Assembly: GCF_000427625.1 (NCBI RefSeq)
Contig: NZ_KE386569.1
Location: forward strand, 2,656,789 to 2,720,788
DNA length: 64,000 bases
Direction of reading: 5' to 3'
Source of the DNA: Methylobacter luteus IMV-B-3098
GTDB lineage: Bacteria > Pseudomonadota > Gammaproteobacteria > Methylococcales > Methylomonadaceae
Shown: piece by piece, positions 34,382 through 42,976 of the stretch
How the letters are laid out: each line of letters starts with the position of its first letter
Numbering within the stretch: the stretch's first letter is position 1
Notes under the pieces: generated by a model
Database searches by the model: none
Seen by the model: the letters and a program-made list of their open reading frames with translations, nothing else
Told to the model about the DNA's origin: nothing
Position numbers and translations under genes: made by a program

Positions 34382-35848
34382 TTAGTGAGAAATGTCATCA
34401 ATTTCAGGATAAACGTGTGCCGTTTTATCCCAGGCTATGGTTTTGCCGGTACGCAAATACTTCAGATATTGAAAAATCGCCCGCATGGTTGCGAGAAAAT
34501 TAATGAAATTCCCCCAGATCATGCGAGGAAAAGACAGAATCGCCTGACCGAATCCATAAAGTCGACCCGTAAAGTAGGCCCTTACCACAATCCGTATCAC
34601 AAACAGAACGGCATTGACCAGCAGCACATACCATACCCAGGAGCCGGGAACGACCAGCGGCGGATAACGATAGGCCTCCGGATCGATCAGGCTGTTGATC
34701 CAGATAGGCACGACTACCAGCACAATCACATAGCCAAGCATATTGACCAGATTAGCCAGCAGGGCTTTCCGGTCCCGGTAGAGCATGTACTTGGTCGCCA
34801 GGTCGCCTTCCCAGCCGAGGTTCTTCCAGCCCTGTAGGCAGATGCCCAGCACCCAGCGGGATTTTTGCCGGACAGAAGCCCAGAAACGGTCGGGGAAATA
34901 TTCGCGGATACAGACCAGCTCCGGCACCTGAACTTCTTTGGGGCTGCGTGTCCAGAAACTGCGCCGGATCTCCGTGCGGGTCGTGAAAAATTTGGCGAAT
35001 ATTTGCTTCAGCCCGTATTTTCGCAGCCGCAGCCCGAAGTCGTAATCTTCCGTCAGGGAATTGACGCTGAAGATTTCATTGTTATTGTATCGGGCAACCG
35101 TTTCCAGCGCCCGGTGACTGAACGCGCAGCCCACGCCCGCGGCAGGCAGCGAATGGCTGATCGACTCGCGGACGATAAGATCCTTTTGATGCAGCTGCGC
35201 AAACTCATCCAGGTAATGACCGCCGGTCAATTGCCAGGGTTTTCTCGGCAGCGAAAGCACGGGCAGCTGGACCATGTCGAATTGGGGAAACATGTAATTG
35301 ACCAGCTTGTAGCAGAGCGGATGGATGACATCCTCTGAATCCTGCATGATGAACGCCACAAACCGAATGCCCTCTTTTTTTTCGAGCCGGCGGATCTCCT
35401 GGCATATCCAGTTCAGGCAGTCGGCCTTGTTGGTGGGACCATCGCTGCCGCAGGTCGCAATGTGCACGTTGGCGTATTGTTCCATGACGCGCTCGACTTC
35501 CTTGCGTGTCGCGGGATCATTGGGGTAAACGCCGACGAAGATATGGTAGTTTTTGTAATTCAGCGTCCGCAAGGTGTTGATCAGCATCGGCCTGATCACC
35601 GCCGACTCGTCCCAGGCCGGCAGCATGATCGCGAGCGGCTGCTCGGGGATCGACAGCAACTGCTCCGTGGTCAACGGATTATACGAGGGTATGAAAAAAC
35701 GGCGATACAGGCTCCTGAGCACGTACCAGATGTCGATAAACAGGTCATCCAGACCGCTGATTAAAAAGACGGTACTGGCAAAAGCCAGCAAGCCCTTCAT
35801 CAGCACCAGCAGGTACGCAACCCATTCGTTCAGGTCCAGCGGGGTCAT
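34382..35848 (-). CDS. nfrB: NfrB-like family 2 glycosyltransferase, membrane-bound
   Basis: A 488-aa processive GT-2 enzyme of the NfrB type. Membrane helices at the N-terminus (about 10-35) and three C-terminally (about 370-450) frame the catalytic domain, with 'AIMLPAWDESAVIRPMLINT' (nucleotide site), 'FIMQDSEDVIHP' (metal site), 'VNSLTEDYDFGLRLRKYG' (TED) and 'RQKSRWVLGICLQGW' (the Q-x-x-R-W of processive synthases). E. coli NfrB is about 250 residues longer because of a C-terminal MshEN-type c-di-GMP domain, which is absent here, so regulation must differ. GGGAGGAA precedes the ATG. It follows wecB by about 20 bases. Confidence 0.88.
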   Translation of the reverse strand: MTPLDLNEWVAYLLVLMKGLLAFASTVFLISGLDDLFIDIWYVLRSLYRRFFIPSYNPLTTEQLLSIPEQPLAIMLPAWDESAVIRPMLINTLRTLNYKNYHIFVGVYPNDPATRKEVERVMEQYANVHIATCGSDGPTNKADCLNWICQEIRRLEKKEGIRFVAFIMQDSEDVIHPLCYKLVNYMFPQFDMVQLPVLSLPRKPWQLTGGHYLDEFAQLHQKDLIVRESISHSLPAAGVGCAFSHRALETVARYNNNEIFSVNSLTEDYDFGLRLRKYGLKQIFAKFFTTRTEIRRSFWTRSPKEVQVPELVCIREYFPDRFWASVRQKSRWVLGICLQGWKNLGWEGDLATKYMLYRDRKALLANLVNMLGYVIVLVVVPIWINSLIDPEAYRYPPLVVPGSWVWYVLLVNAVLFVIRIVVRAYFTGRLYGFGQAILSFPRMIWGNFINFLATMRAIFQYLKYLRTGKTIAWDKTAHVYPEIDDISH

Positions 35849-35869
35849 ATTCGGCTTCCTCCCTGTTTT

Positions 35870-37081
35870 TCAGATCAAAGGTCTGCCCGCATGTAATCTC
35901 TTGGGTATATAGCGGGGCTTGAATTGCGCGTCCTCGGAGAGCAGCGCCGGTTTTTTCCGGGCCCAGTTCACGACCGCTTTCGCAATGCGCTCGGAAGCAT
36001 GGCCGTCGCCGTATGGATTGGCGCCGGTGCTCATAGCCTGATAGGCCTCTTTATCCGTCAGCAGCCGGCTGACTTCGGAAACAATGTTTTCCCGGGCATT
36101 GCCGATGACCCTGGACAGCCCCGCTTCGAAGGCTTCGGGGCGCTCGGTGACGCGGCGGATCACCAGCAGCGGTTTATGGAGGCTGGGCGCTTCTTCCTGA
36201 ACGCCGCCGGAGTCGGTCAAAATGACATAGGACCGCTGCATCAGGTTAATGAAATTCAGATAATCCAATGGGTCCAGCAGATGCACGCGCGGCACATTCG
36301 CCAGCAGCTCGTAGACCGTGCCGCGCACGTTCGGATTCAGATGCACCGGGTAAACCACCAACAGATCAGGAAAACGGCCGACCAGATCCTTGATCGCCTC
36401 GCAGGTATGGGCCAGGTCCTCGCCCAGCGACTCGCGTCGGTGCGAAGTAACCAGCAGCACGCGGTGGCCTTCGAAGGGAATGTCTTTCAGCGGCGAGTCG
36501 GCCAATGAGTAAGGGCGGTTGAGCAGCGAGTAGAGCGCATCGATGACGGTATTGCCGGTGACGACGGCCTGTTCCAGGCGCATGCCTTCCTGCAGGAGAT
36601 TGTTGCGCGCCAGCAGCGTCGGCGGAAAGTACAAGTCGGTCACTGTGCTGGTCAGCCGCCTGTTCAGTTCCTCGGGAAAAGGATTGTAGAGATCATGGCT
36701 GCGCAGGCCGGCTTCCACATGGCCGACGCGAATCCTGAAGTAAAAGGCCGCCAACGCCGCCGCGAACACCGTGGTCGTATCGCCCTGCACCAGCAGGAGA
36801 TCCGGTTTTATCTCGGCAAACACCTTGCGGCTGTCGACCAGCACGCGGGCGGTCAGGTCGGCCAGCGTCTGATCGGGCTGCATGATATGCATGTCCACGT
36901 CAGGCGTGATATGAAAAAGCGACAGGACCTGATCCAGCATTTGCCGATGCTGTCCCGTGGAAATCACCAGGGTTTCCAGTGCGCCGGAGCGCTTCTTCAA
37001 GGCATGGACGACCGGCGACATTTTGATGGCTTCGGGTCGGGTGCCCATGATGACGGCTATGCGTTTTTTATGAGGAATCAT
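35870..37081 (-). CDS. wecB: UDP-N-acetylglucosamine 2-epimerase (non-hydrolysing)
   Basis: A 403-aa WecB-type epimerase that makes UDP-ManNAc from UDP-GlcNAc in the cytosol. Family markers: 'IAVIMGTRPEAIKMSPVVHA', 'VISTGQHRQMLDQVLSLFHI', 'LLVQGDTTTVFAAALAAFY', 'VGHVEAGLRSHDLYNPFPEE', 'VTSHRRESLGEDL', 'YPVHLNPNVRGTVYEL', 'LTDSGGVQEEAPSLHKPLLV' and 'RRVTERPEAFEAG'. The start at 37081 is used because AAGGGGG is five bases upstream; an ATG at 37096 lacks a site. In E. coli wecB was first found as nfrC, needed for phage N4 adsorption with nfrA and nfrB; here all three lie together in one minus-strand operon. Confidence 0.93.
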   Translation of the reverse strand: MIPHKKRIAVIMGTRPEAIKMSPVVHALKKRSGALETLVISTGQHRQMLDQVLSLFHITPDVDMHIMQPDQTLADLTARVLVDSRKVFAEIKPDLLLVQGDTTTVFAAALAAFYFRIRVGHVEAGLRSHDLYNPFPEELNRRLTSTVTDLYFPPTLLARNNLLQEGMRLEQAVVTGNTVIDALYSLLNRPYSLADSPLKDIPFEGHRVLLVTSHRRESLGEDLAHTCEAIKDLVGRFPDLLVVYPVHLNPNVRGTVYELLANVPRVHLLDPLDYLNFINLMQRSYVILTDSGGVQEEAPSLHKPLLVIRRVTERPEAFEAGLSRVIGNARENIVSEVSRLLTDKEAYQAMSTGANPYGDGHASERIAKAVVNWARKKPALLSEDAQFKPRYIPKRLHAGRPLI

Positions 37082-37367
37082 GCCATCCCCCTTCATTATT
37101 TCAACGAATGCTCGAATTTTCTGTATTTCAATTCGAGCAACGACGTCGGCAAAAGTTGCAACTCAGCCTCTGATTCAGCAACGCCTGTTCATTGGATCGG
37201 TCAGACGGCGCTTGTTATTTTAAGCAACGCCATCACCGAAATAACGGCTACGAATCTGCAGGCATGCCATGATGTACGCACCGAAGGCGCTGAAACAGAC
37301 GATTGCTGCTATGGTGGATGAATAGCATTGACGCCCTTCCGGAATCCATGCCGGGGCGATCCGGCGT

Positions 37368-38270
37368 TTAATCCGTGTTATCGATCTCGAAAAATATCCA
37401 TTTCACGCGCGGATGAGCGGCCTTGATCAGCCTCTCCATGGTGTTGATTGCATCAACCGCATCGATGACGGCCATGTCGGGCGTCAGCTCGGCCTTAATC
37501 GTGACCATGACGCTGTTGCCGTGGTTGATCGCCCACAGGTTCAGGACCTGCCGCACGCAGGGCTGGCTTTCCAGATAGTGTTCGATGCTGTCGCGGATGC
37601 CTTCGGCGCTCTCGCCCAGAATCAGCGAGTGCACTTCCCGGCCGACGACTGCCGCGACGCCGATCAATAACAGGCCGATCAGCATGGAGCCTATGGCATC
37701 GAACGCGGTATTGCCGGTAATCATCGTCAGGCCCAGCATGACCATCGCAATGACGAGCCCTACCAACGCCGCCATATCCTCGCCGGTCACGACCATCAGT
37801 TCGCTGGAGGATGTCTCCTGAAACCACTGCCACAGCGTGCGCTCGCCTTTTTCTTCTTCCAGGGCCGCCAGCGCGCCTTTCAAGGAAAAAAATTCCAAGC
37901 CGGCCGCAACCAGCAGGATAAGAAACGCGACACCGGCATTTTCGACTTCGTGCGGATTCGTATAGCGCAGCCAGCCTTCATAGACAGAAAACACGCCGCC
38001 GACCGAGAATAAGGTAATCGCGACCATCATCGACCAGATATAGGCTTCGCGCTCGTATCCCATGGGATGGCGCCGGGTTGCCTGTTTTTTCGACCGCCGC
38101 ATGCCGATCAGCAGCAGTACCTGATTGCCGGAATCGGCCAGTGAATGAATCGCCTCGGCCATCAGCGAGCCCGATCCTGTCCAGAAAGCCGCTGCCGTCT
38201 TGGCTATCGTGATACCGAGATTGGCTGCCAATGCATACAAAATGGCGGTGATTGAATTGGAGTGTGACAT
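37368..38270 (-). CDS. cation diffusion facilitator (CDF) transporter
   Basis: A 300-aa CDF-family metal/proton antiporter. The membrane part has about six helices, with the N-terminal 'GSGSLMAEAIHSLADSGNQV' (metal-binding His and Asp of helix 2), 'YEREAYIWSMMVAITLFSVG' and a long cytoplasmic loop with an E-rich run, then 'ALVGLVIAMVMLGLTMITGN' and 'FDAIGSMLIGLLLIGVAAVV' (Asp of helix 5). A C-terminal cytoplasmic domain ends in 'HPRVKWIFFEIDN'. The long loop and the 'SLILGESAEGIRDSI' segment fit the subgroup with a soluble ferredoxin-like dimer domain. A diverged copy of the last 53 codons lies at 24967-25128. Zinc, iron or manganese are possible substrates. Confidence 0.9.
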   Translation of the reverse strand: MSHSNSITAILYALAANLGITIAKTAAAFWTGSGSLMAEAIHSLADSGNQVLLLIGMRRSKKQATRRHPMGYEREAYIWSMMVAITLFSVGGVFSVYEGWLRYTNPHEVENAGVAFLILLVAAGLEFFSLKGALAALEEEKGERTLWQWFQETSSSELMVVTGEDMAALVGLVIAMVMLGLTMITGNTAFDAIGSMLIGLLLIGVAAVVGREVHSLILGESAEGIRDSIEHYLESQPCVRQVLNLWAINHGNSVMVTIKAELTPDMAVIDAVDAINTMERLIKAAHPRVKWIFFEIDNTD

Positions 38271-38448
38271 GAATGTTGCCGGCCGGGTTGGGTTACAAAT
38301 ACAGGGTCGTAGAGCCGCCGATGCTTCTCGGCGCTTAATGGATCAACAAGTATAGGACGGATCGTAGCAAATGAAACTGACAGGCCGCAAATAGTAAGGC
38401 AACCGTATTGGCTCTGGCCTTAATGTCCAGGACATGCCGGCAGACTCT

Positions 38449-38901
38449 TTAACCGATGGCGTGGATCAGCCAGGCAAGCAGTTTGACCGTCAGCCAGATG
38501 ACGAGCCCGATGACAACAATGATGGATATCGCTATGAGCGCGATTGAAACGGTATCTCTTTCGACGGCCGCCCGCGGGGACTGATAGTAATTGCTCAGCA
38601 ATTGAACGTTTTTCTGATTGGCTTTAAACGTAATATCGAAAATGTCGCCGACGACCGGAATTGCGCCCAGGATCGCGTCAAACACGGCATTGACGCCCAT
38701 GCGCATCAGCACGACCCGAGGGACGCCCATTCTGGCGGCTTGCCAGATGATATAAGTGGATAAAATTCCGCCCGTCGTATCGCCAATGCCGGGAATCAAG
38801 CCGATCAGGCTGTCGAGCCCCATTTTAAAGGAGGTGCCCGGGATGCGGAATGAATTGTCCAGCAGTCTGGCCAGGTTTTCCAGTTTCTTCAGTTGGTCCA
38901 T
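38449..38901 (-). CDS. DUF4112 membrane protein
   Basis: A 150-aa protein of the DUF4112 family. It has an amphipathic start 'MDQLKKLENLARLLDNSFRI', the family's glycine/proline-rich 'LIGLIPGIGDTTGGILSTYI' and 'ILGAIPVVGDIFDITFKANQ', and a C-terminal hydrophobic helix 'ALIAISIIVVIGLVIWLTVK'. The two 'L/AIPxxGD' repeats are characteristic and probably form re-entrant loops. Function of the family is unknown. I use the ATG at 38901; an in-frame ATG at 38955 would add 18 basic residues that do not fit. It stands alone, about 180 bases after (upstream of on its own strand) the CDF gene. Confidence 0.85.
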   Translation of the reverse strand: MDQLKKLENLARLLDNSFRIPGTSFKMGLDSLIGLIPGIGDTTGGILSTYIIWQAARMGVPRVVLMRMGVNAVFDAILGAIPVVGDIFDITFKANQKNVQLLSNYYQSPRAAVERDTVSIALIAISIIVVIGLVIWLTVKLLAWLIHAIG

Positions 38902-39406
38902 TTGTTTATGTCTCGGTTTGTGATGGGCTGGTTTTTTAAAGTGCCGCCAGCGCAACGCTTATTTGAATCGTGTTTTACGAAAAACATCCCCGTTTTTCGC
39001 TCTGACAAGCGGCCATGCCGTGCAAACCGGCTTCAGGCATTTGTCATTTTTAACAGCCTATGTAGGCTGGGTTGGAGCTTTAGCGGAAACCCGGCATGGG
39101 CGGCCCAGAAAGGCCGGGTTTATCAACTCAAGCCTACCGCTGATAGAAACTTCAGTGCCCGGCACAGCAAACGGGATGAAAGATGCCCTATGCAACATTA
39201 GCTGTTGAGAATACACATCAAGCAAGGATCAGTCTGTGCGATGGCATACATAAACAGCCGCCTTAAGAACCGATTCCGGGGCGCCAGAAGGCATCGGAAC
39301 AATTGTTGCGCGCCGACATCAAAAGTAAGCAGACAGCCTTACTCCACTCTTTCCACCTGATAATCAAATGCTGACAATGGCACAAACGGCTTTATAAGGC
39401 GGCTTT
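38902..39406. other. intergenic region with palindromic repeat
   Basis: About 500 bases, no supported gene. 'gtaggctgggttggagctttagcgg' (39062-39086) followed by AAACCCGGC (39087-39095) pairing with GCCGGGTTT (39113-39121) is a dispersed REP-like element. The PAP2 promoter should lie between about 39300 and 39400. Confidence 0.5.
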
Positions 39407-40033
39407 ATGACTTTATCGAAACTGACGACAACCCTGGTTCTGTGGCTGGGCATGGTTGTGCTGCTGCTCATCATCGAGCGCTTCAGCGCGCCGCCTTCCC
39501 TATGGGACAAGGTCATTCTTACTCATGTCTCGCAGCTTCGCAATCTCTGGCTGGATCGGCTGTTTCTGTTTGTTACCCATTTCGGATCGCTTTATTTCCT
39601 GGCGCCGACGACAGTGCTTATCCTGTGGTTTCTGGTCAAAAACGATCATATGAGTGATGCCTGGTTTCTGGCTTTGAGTCTGGGCGGTGCAAGTCTTATT
39701 GCGCACTTGGCCAAATACCTGTTTCAGCGCGTGCGGCCGGATGCATTTCCGTTTATTGGCACGATGCCTTTAAATGCCTCGTTTCCGAGTGCCCACACCG
39801 CACAGATCATGGCTTTCGTGATCGCGCTTTACTTAATTCTCAGACGGCTCGATATGCAGGGCGCATACTGGTTCCTCGCCGTTGCGGCGCCGGTTGCCGT
39901 CATGGTCGCGTTGTCGCGTCTTTACCTGCAGGTGCACTATCCCTCGGATGTTCTGGCAGGCCTGGTGCTGGCGCTGCTATGGATTCTGGGCGTCGCGCAT
40001 CTTTTGGGTACACTCGGCATCAGGGTCACTTGA
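39407..40033 (+). CDS. PAP2-family membrane phosphatase
   Basis: A 208-aa PAP2 acid phosphatase with six likely membrane helices. The three-part active site is clear: 'KYLFQRVRPD' (K-x6-R-P), 'SFPSAHTAQI' (P-S-x-H) and 'ALSRLYLQVHYPSDVLAG' (S-R-x5-H-x3-D). Such enzymes dephosphorylate lipid phosphates, including phosphatidic acid, diacylglycerol pyrophosphate or undecaprenyl pyrophosphate, outside the membrane. The diacylglycerol kinase gene starts three bases after the stop, so the pair may cycle diacylglycerol and phosphatidate in lipid turnover. Which lipid it uses is not visible. Confidence 0.9.
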   Translation: MTLSKLTTTLVLWLGMVVLLLIIERFSAPPSLWDKVILTHVSQLRNLWLDRLFLFVTHFGSLYFLAPTTVLILWFLVKNDHMSDAWFLALSLGGASLIAHLAKYLFQRVRPDAFPFIGTMPLNASFPSAHTAQIMAFVIALYLILRRLDMQGAYWFLAVAAPVAVMVALSRLYLQVHYPSDVLAGLVLALLWILGVAHLLGTLGIRVT

Positions 40034-40036
40034 ATT

Positions 40037-40429
40037 ATGCGCAATAAATTTCTGGGCACGGGTCAGAGTGGCTATCATCCCCTGCAAAAATTCAAAGTCA
40101 TTCTCTCGGGACTGCGTTACGCCATTCTGTATGATTTCAGCGTCGCCTACAAAGTCCTGCTTTCAATCGCGGTCCTGGTTGTGTGCTTCCATTTCCGTCA
40201 ATGGATCGATTTCCTGTCGGTGTTCTCGGCGACCGGCCTCATGCTTATAGCCGAAATGTTCAATACGACTATCGAAACCCTGTGCGATTTCGTCGAAAAT
40301 CAGGAGAACCAGAAAATCAAAGTCATCAAGGACATCGCGGCGGCCGCGGCCGGCATCAGCATTCTGATCTGGATCGTGATGATCGTGTCGGAACTGGGCC
40401 GGCTATGGTTCATGCTCGGGCCGGGTTAA
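40037..40429 (+). CDS. dgkA: diacylglycerol kinase, prokaryotic type
   Basis: A 130-aa DagK-family membrane kinase, the usual size (three helices). The family signature 'EMFNTTIETLCDFVENQENQ' and 'KIKVIKDIAAAAAGISIL' carries the glutamate and asparagine that bind Mg-ATP. It recycles diacylglycerol released by glucan or LPS modification, phosphorylating it to phosphatidate (or undecaprenol in some members). Co-transcription with the PAP2 phosphatase is almost certain from the three-base gap. The N-terminal 30 residues include the basic 'NKFLGTGQSGYHPLQKFKVI' amphipathic segment. It converges with the MFS gene on the other strand with no spacer. Confidence 0.9.
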   Translation: MRNKFLGTGQSGYHPLQKFKVILSGLRYAILYDFSVAYKVLLSIAVLVVCFHFRQWIDFLSVFSATGLMLIAEMFNTTIETLCDFVENQENQKIKVIKDIAAAAAGISILIWIVMIVSELGRLWFMLGPG

Positions 40430-41662
40430 TCAGCGCTGCGCGGGTGGAAAGCGGTCGATACGGCGCAGCGGCGGAAACAGGCCGATCCACAACAGCGTGA
40501 TGGCCAATGTCGCGCCGCCGCCGATGACTACGGCCGGCACCAGCCCGAACCAGGCGGCGGTAATGCCGGATTCGAATTCGCCCAGTTCGTTGGAGGCGCC
40601 GATAAACACCGAATTGACGGCGCTGACGCGGCCACGGATCGCATCCGGCGTTTCCAGTTGCACGAGCATGTGACGGATGTAGACGCTGACCATATCGCCG
40701 GCGCCCATCAAAAACAGCATCAGCAGCGACAGGTAAAAGTCTCCGGACAGGCCGAACACAACCGTCGCCGCGCCGAACAGCGCGACACCGCCGAACATCC
40801 AGCGCCCGACCCGTCGGGTGATCGGCAGCCAGGCCAGCAGCACGGCCGTCGCCGCCGCGCCGATGGCCGGCGCCGTGCGCAGCAGACCCAGGCCTTGCGG
40901 GCCGATATGCAGGATGTCGCTGGCGTAGACCGGCAACAGCGCGACCGCGCCGCCGAACAGCACGGCAAACAGATCCAGTGAAATCGCGCCCAGTATGATC
41001 GGCTTGGCGCGCACGAAGCGCAGCCCTTCCAGCAGCGTATGCCAGGAAACCGGCTGGCGACTTGTGGCCGCTTTTCTGTCGGTGCGGATCAGCAGCATCA
41101 GCAGTGCCGCTGTTGCCAAGAGTCCTGCAACGCTGGCGTAGACTGTCTCCGGTCCAGTCAGATACAGCAGTCCGCCCAGCATGGGTCCGGCGATCACGGC
41201 GGCATGATAGAGCGAGGAATTCAGCGCCACGGCGTTGCCGAAACGCTCGGGCGGCACCAGATTGATCACGATGGCCTGGCCGGCCGGCATCATGAACGCG
41301 CGTGCCGAGCCGTACAACGCCATGACCGCAAACACCGGCCAGACGGCTTGCAGACCCGCCAGCGAAAATCCCAGCAACAGCACGCCGCACAGCATTTCCA
41401 CGACAAAACACAGCATGATAATCCGGTGCCGGTCCCATTGATCCGCGGCTTGTCCCGCGATCAGGATCAGTACCATGAAGGGCGCGAACTGGGACAGGCC
41501 GACCAGACCCAGATCCATGACATCGCCGCTGAGCGCATAAATCTGCCAGCCCACGGCGACGGTCTGCATTTGCACGGCGATCGTGGCGAGCAATCGCGCG
41601 CTCAGATACAGGGCGAAATTACGATGGCGCAGCGCGCCGAACCCGTTCAGGGATTTTGACAT
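40430..41662 (-). CDS. MFS transporter (EntS-like)
   Basis: A 410-aa major-facilitator protein with about 12 helices, of the EntS/MFS_3 type used for siderophore or drug export. The N-terminus 'FGALRHRNFALYLSARLLAT', 'MQTVAVGWQIYALSG', 'LGLVGLSQFAPFMVLILIAG' and 'GQAADQWDRHR' (the loop 2-3 motif A variant), then 'PAGQAIVINLVPPERFGNAV' and 'ETPDAIRGRVSAVNSVFIGA' match that class. No siderophore biosynthesis gene and no Fur box are visible here, so the substrate cannot be named. It is convergent with dgkA, sharing the 40430 boundary. The start ATG at 41662 lacks a strong ribosome-binding site. Confidence 0.87.
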   Translation of the reverse strand: MSKSLNGFGALRHRNFALYLSARLLATIAVQMQTVAVGWQIYALSGDVMDLGLVGLSQFAPFMVLILIAGQAADQWDRHRIIMLCFVVEMLCGVLLLGFSLAGLQAVWPVFAVMALYGSARAFMMPAGQAIVINLVPPERFGNAVALNSSLYHAAVIAGPMLGGLLYLTGPETVYASVAGLLATAALLMLLIRTDRKAATSRQPVSWHTLLEGLRFVRAKPIILGAISLDLFAVLFGGAVALLPVYASDILHIGPQGLGLLRTAPAIGAAATAVLLAWLPITRRVGRWMFGGVALFGAATVVFGLSGDFYLSLLMLFLMGAGDMVSVYIRHMLVQLETPDAIRGRVSAVNSVFIGASNELGEFESGITAAWFGLVPAVVIGGGATLAITLLWIGLFPPLRRIDRFPPAQR

Positions 41663-42160
41663 GAAGATACCTTATCGATGGCTATGACGTAATGGCTAAG
41701 GAATTTTTACCACAAAGAAAAACTGCAAAACTTTATATCCGGGGCCCATCCGAAACGTTCGGCATTGGCTAGCTGAAAAGGTACGCGATGCGTACCCTAC
41801 TTGGCTTGGACATTGCGTGAATGCAGCGAGGGGCAAATCCGATGCCTGAACCCCAGGCGCAAGGACGCGTAAGTTTACCACCATACCGCCGGATGGCCAC
41901 GTCCCTCGAACACGGCCGCCAGTTTAGCCCTGAGTGATCAGGTTGCTTCAGCGCCCTTTCCATCAGGACCTACAAGATTAATTTAGAAAAATCCGTGCCT
42001 GATTCAAAACTAATCCGGAAAAAGAGTGCACAGTTCACATTATTGAAATTTGGTCTTAACTGAAGCTCTTCCGTAACAAAATTGTCATATGGCGCTGGTA
42101 GTCTCTTGGCTCCCATGGAGCGGGGCTGTTCAGGACTAACCATGTTGAGGCAAGACAATA
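41663..42160. other. intergenic region upstream of the chemosensory operon
   Basis: About 500 bases, no supported gene. A small palindrome GGTACGC-GAT-GCGTACC (41780-41796) resembles a dispersed intergenic repeat. GAGGCAAGACAATA just before 42161 supplies the ribosome-binding site of the operon. Confidence 0.45.
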
Positions 42161-42964
42161 ATGATAAAAAACTTGAAAGTGGGGTTACGGGGGGTTTCAG
42201 AAAAGAATGCCGAAAAACTCGAGAAAATTTTTCAAGCGACGGGGAACCGGGAACGCACTTACTCTATTGCAAAACTGACCGATCAAACCGATCTGCTGAT
42301 CGTCGACATCGATGCGAAAACCTTTTTCGACAGTAAAAATCATATCGATGCCATGCATCCTGAAACGCCGGTTGTGACGGTCGGCCAGTCCGACAAGCCG
42401 GAAGGTTCCGATTATCATATCAAGGGATTGTTGCTGGCGACCCGGGTCATTCGCGTGCTCGATCAGGTCAAAATCCCGGCCAGGAACAAACAGGACTTTA
42501 TCCCTGGCGAACAGACGCCTGAAGCCGGTCACTATGAGGCAGGCAATGGTAGCGATCAGGGCAAGGCCTACGCCTATGCCGTTCTGGTCGTCGATGACAG
42601 CGAACTGATGCGGAAGACCATTGCGCTGGAACTGGACAAAGCCTCGCTGCCGTTGAGCATCGATTTCGCCGAGAGCGGCGAACAATCCTTGGCCAAGGTC
42701 GCGGCAAAAACCTACGATTTCATTTTTCTCGATGTCATGATGCCGGGCATGGATGGTTATGAAGTCTGCGGCCAGATCAGGAAGATCGCCGAGATGAAGA
42801 AAACGCCGATCATCATGCTATCGGCCAAGACCTCCCCATTGGATGAAGTCAAAGGCGTCATGGCCGGCTGCACGAATTACATCACCAAGCCAATCAAGTC
42901 CGATGAATTCCAGAACATGCTGGACCGCATCATGAACTGGTTGAGCAATTATAAAAAACCATAA
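42161..42964 (+). CDS. response regulator with receiver-like N-terminal region
   Basis: A 267-aa protein. The C-terminal 125 residues are a typical CheY-like receiver: 'AVLVVDDSELMRK' (acidic pair), phosphoacceptor Asp in 'DFIFLDVMMPGMDGYEV', conserved 'IIMLSAKTS' and Lys in 'NYITKPIKSDEF'. The first 120 residues look like a degenerate receiver ('TDLLIVDIDAKTFF' in the D position, 'PETPVVTVGQSD' near the T/S strand), but the acidic pocket is gone. It corresponds in position to PilG of Pil/Chp systems, which has one receiver, so the extra module is unusual. It is followed after 12 bases by a single-receiver protein. Confidence 0.85.
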   Translation: MIKNLKVGLRGVSEKNAEKLEKIFQATGNRERTYSIAKLTDQTDLLIVDIDAKTFFDSKNHIDAMHPETPVVTVGQSDKPEGSDYHIKGLLLATRVIRVLDQVKIPARNKQDFIPGEQTPEAGHYEAGNGSDQGKAYAYAVLVVDDSELMRKTIALELDKASLPLSIDFAESGEQSLAKVAAKTYDFIFLDVMMPGMDGYEVCGQIRKIAEMKKTPIIMLSAKTSPLDEVKGVMAGCTNYITKPIKSDEFQNMLDRIMNWLSNYKKP

Positions 42965-42976
42965 CAAGGAGTCGCG

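Noticed and set aside
36695-37321. 208-codon plus frame over the wecB 5' end
   Set aside because: It is mostly antisense to wecB, which has full family motifs.
40410-41438. 342-codon minus frame overlapping the MFS gene in another frame
   Set aside because: Arg/Gly-rich translation typical of a GC-rich shadow; the MFS frame has clear transporter motifs.
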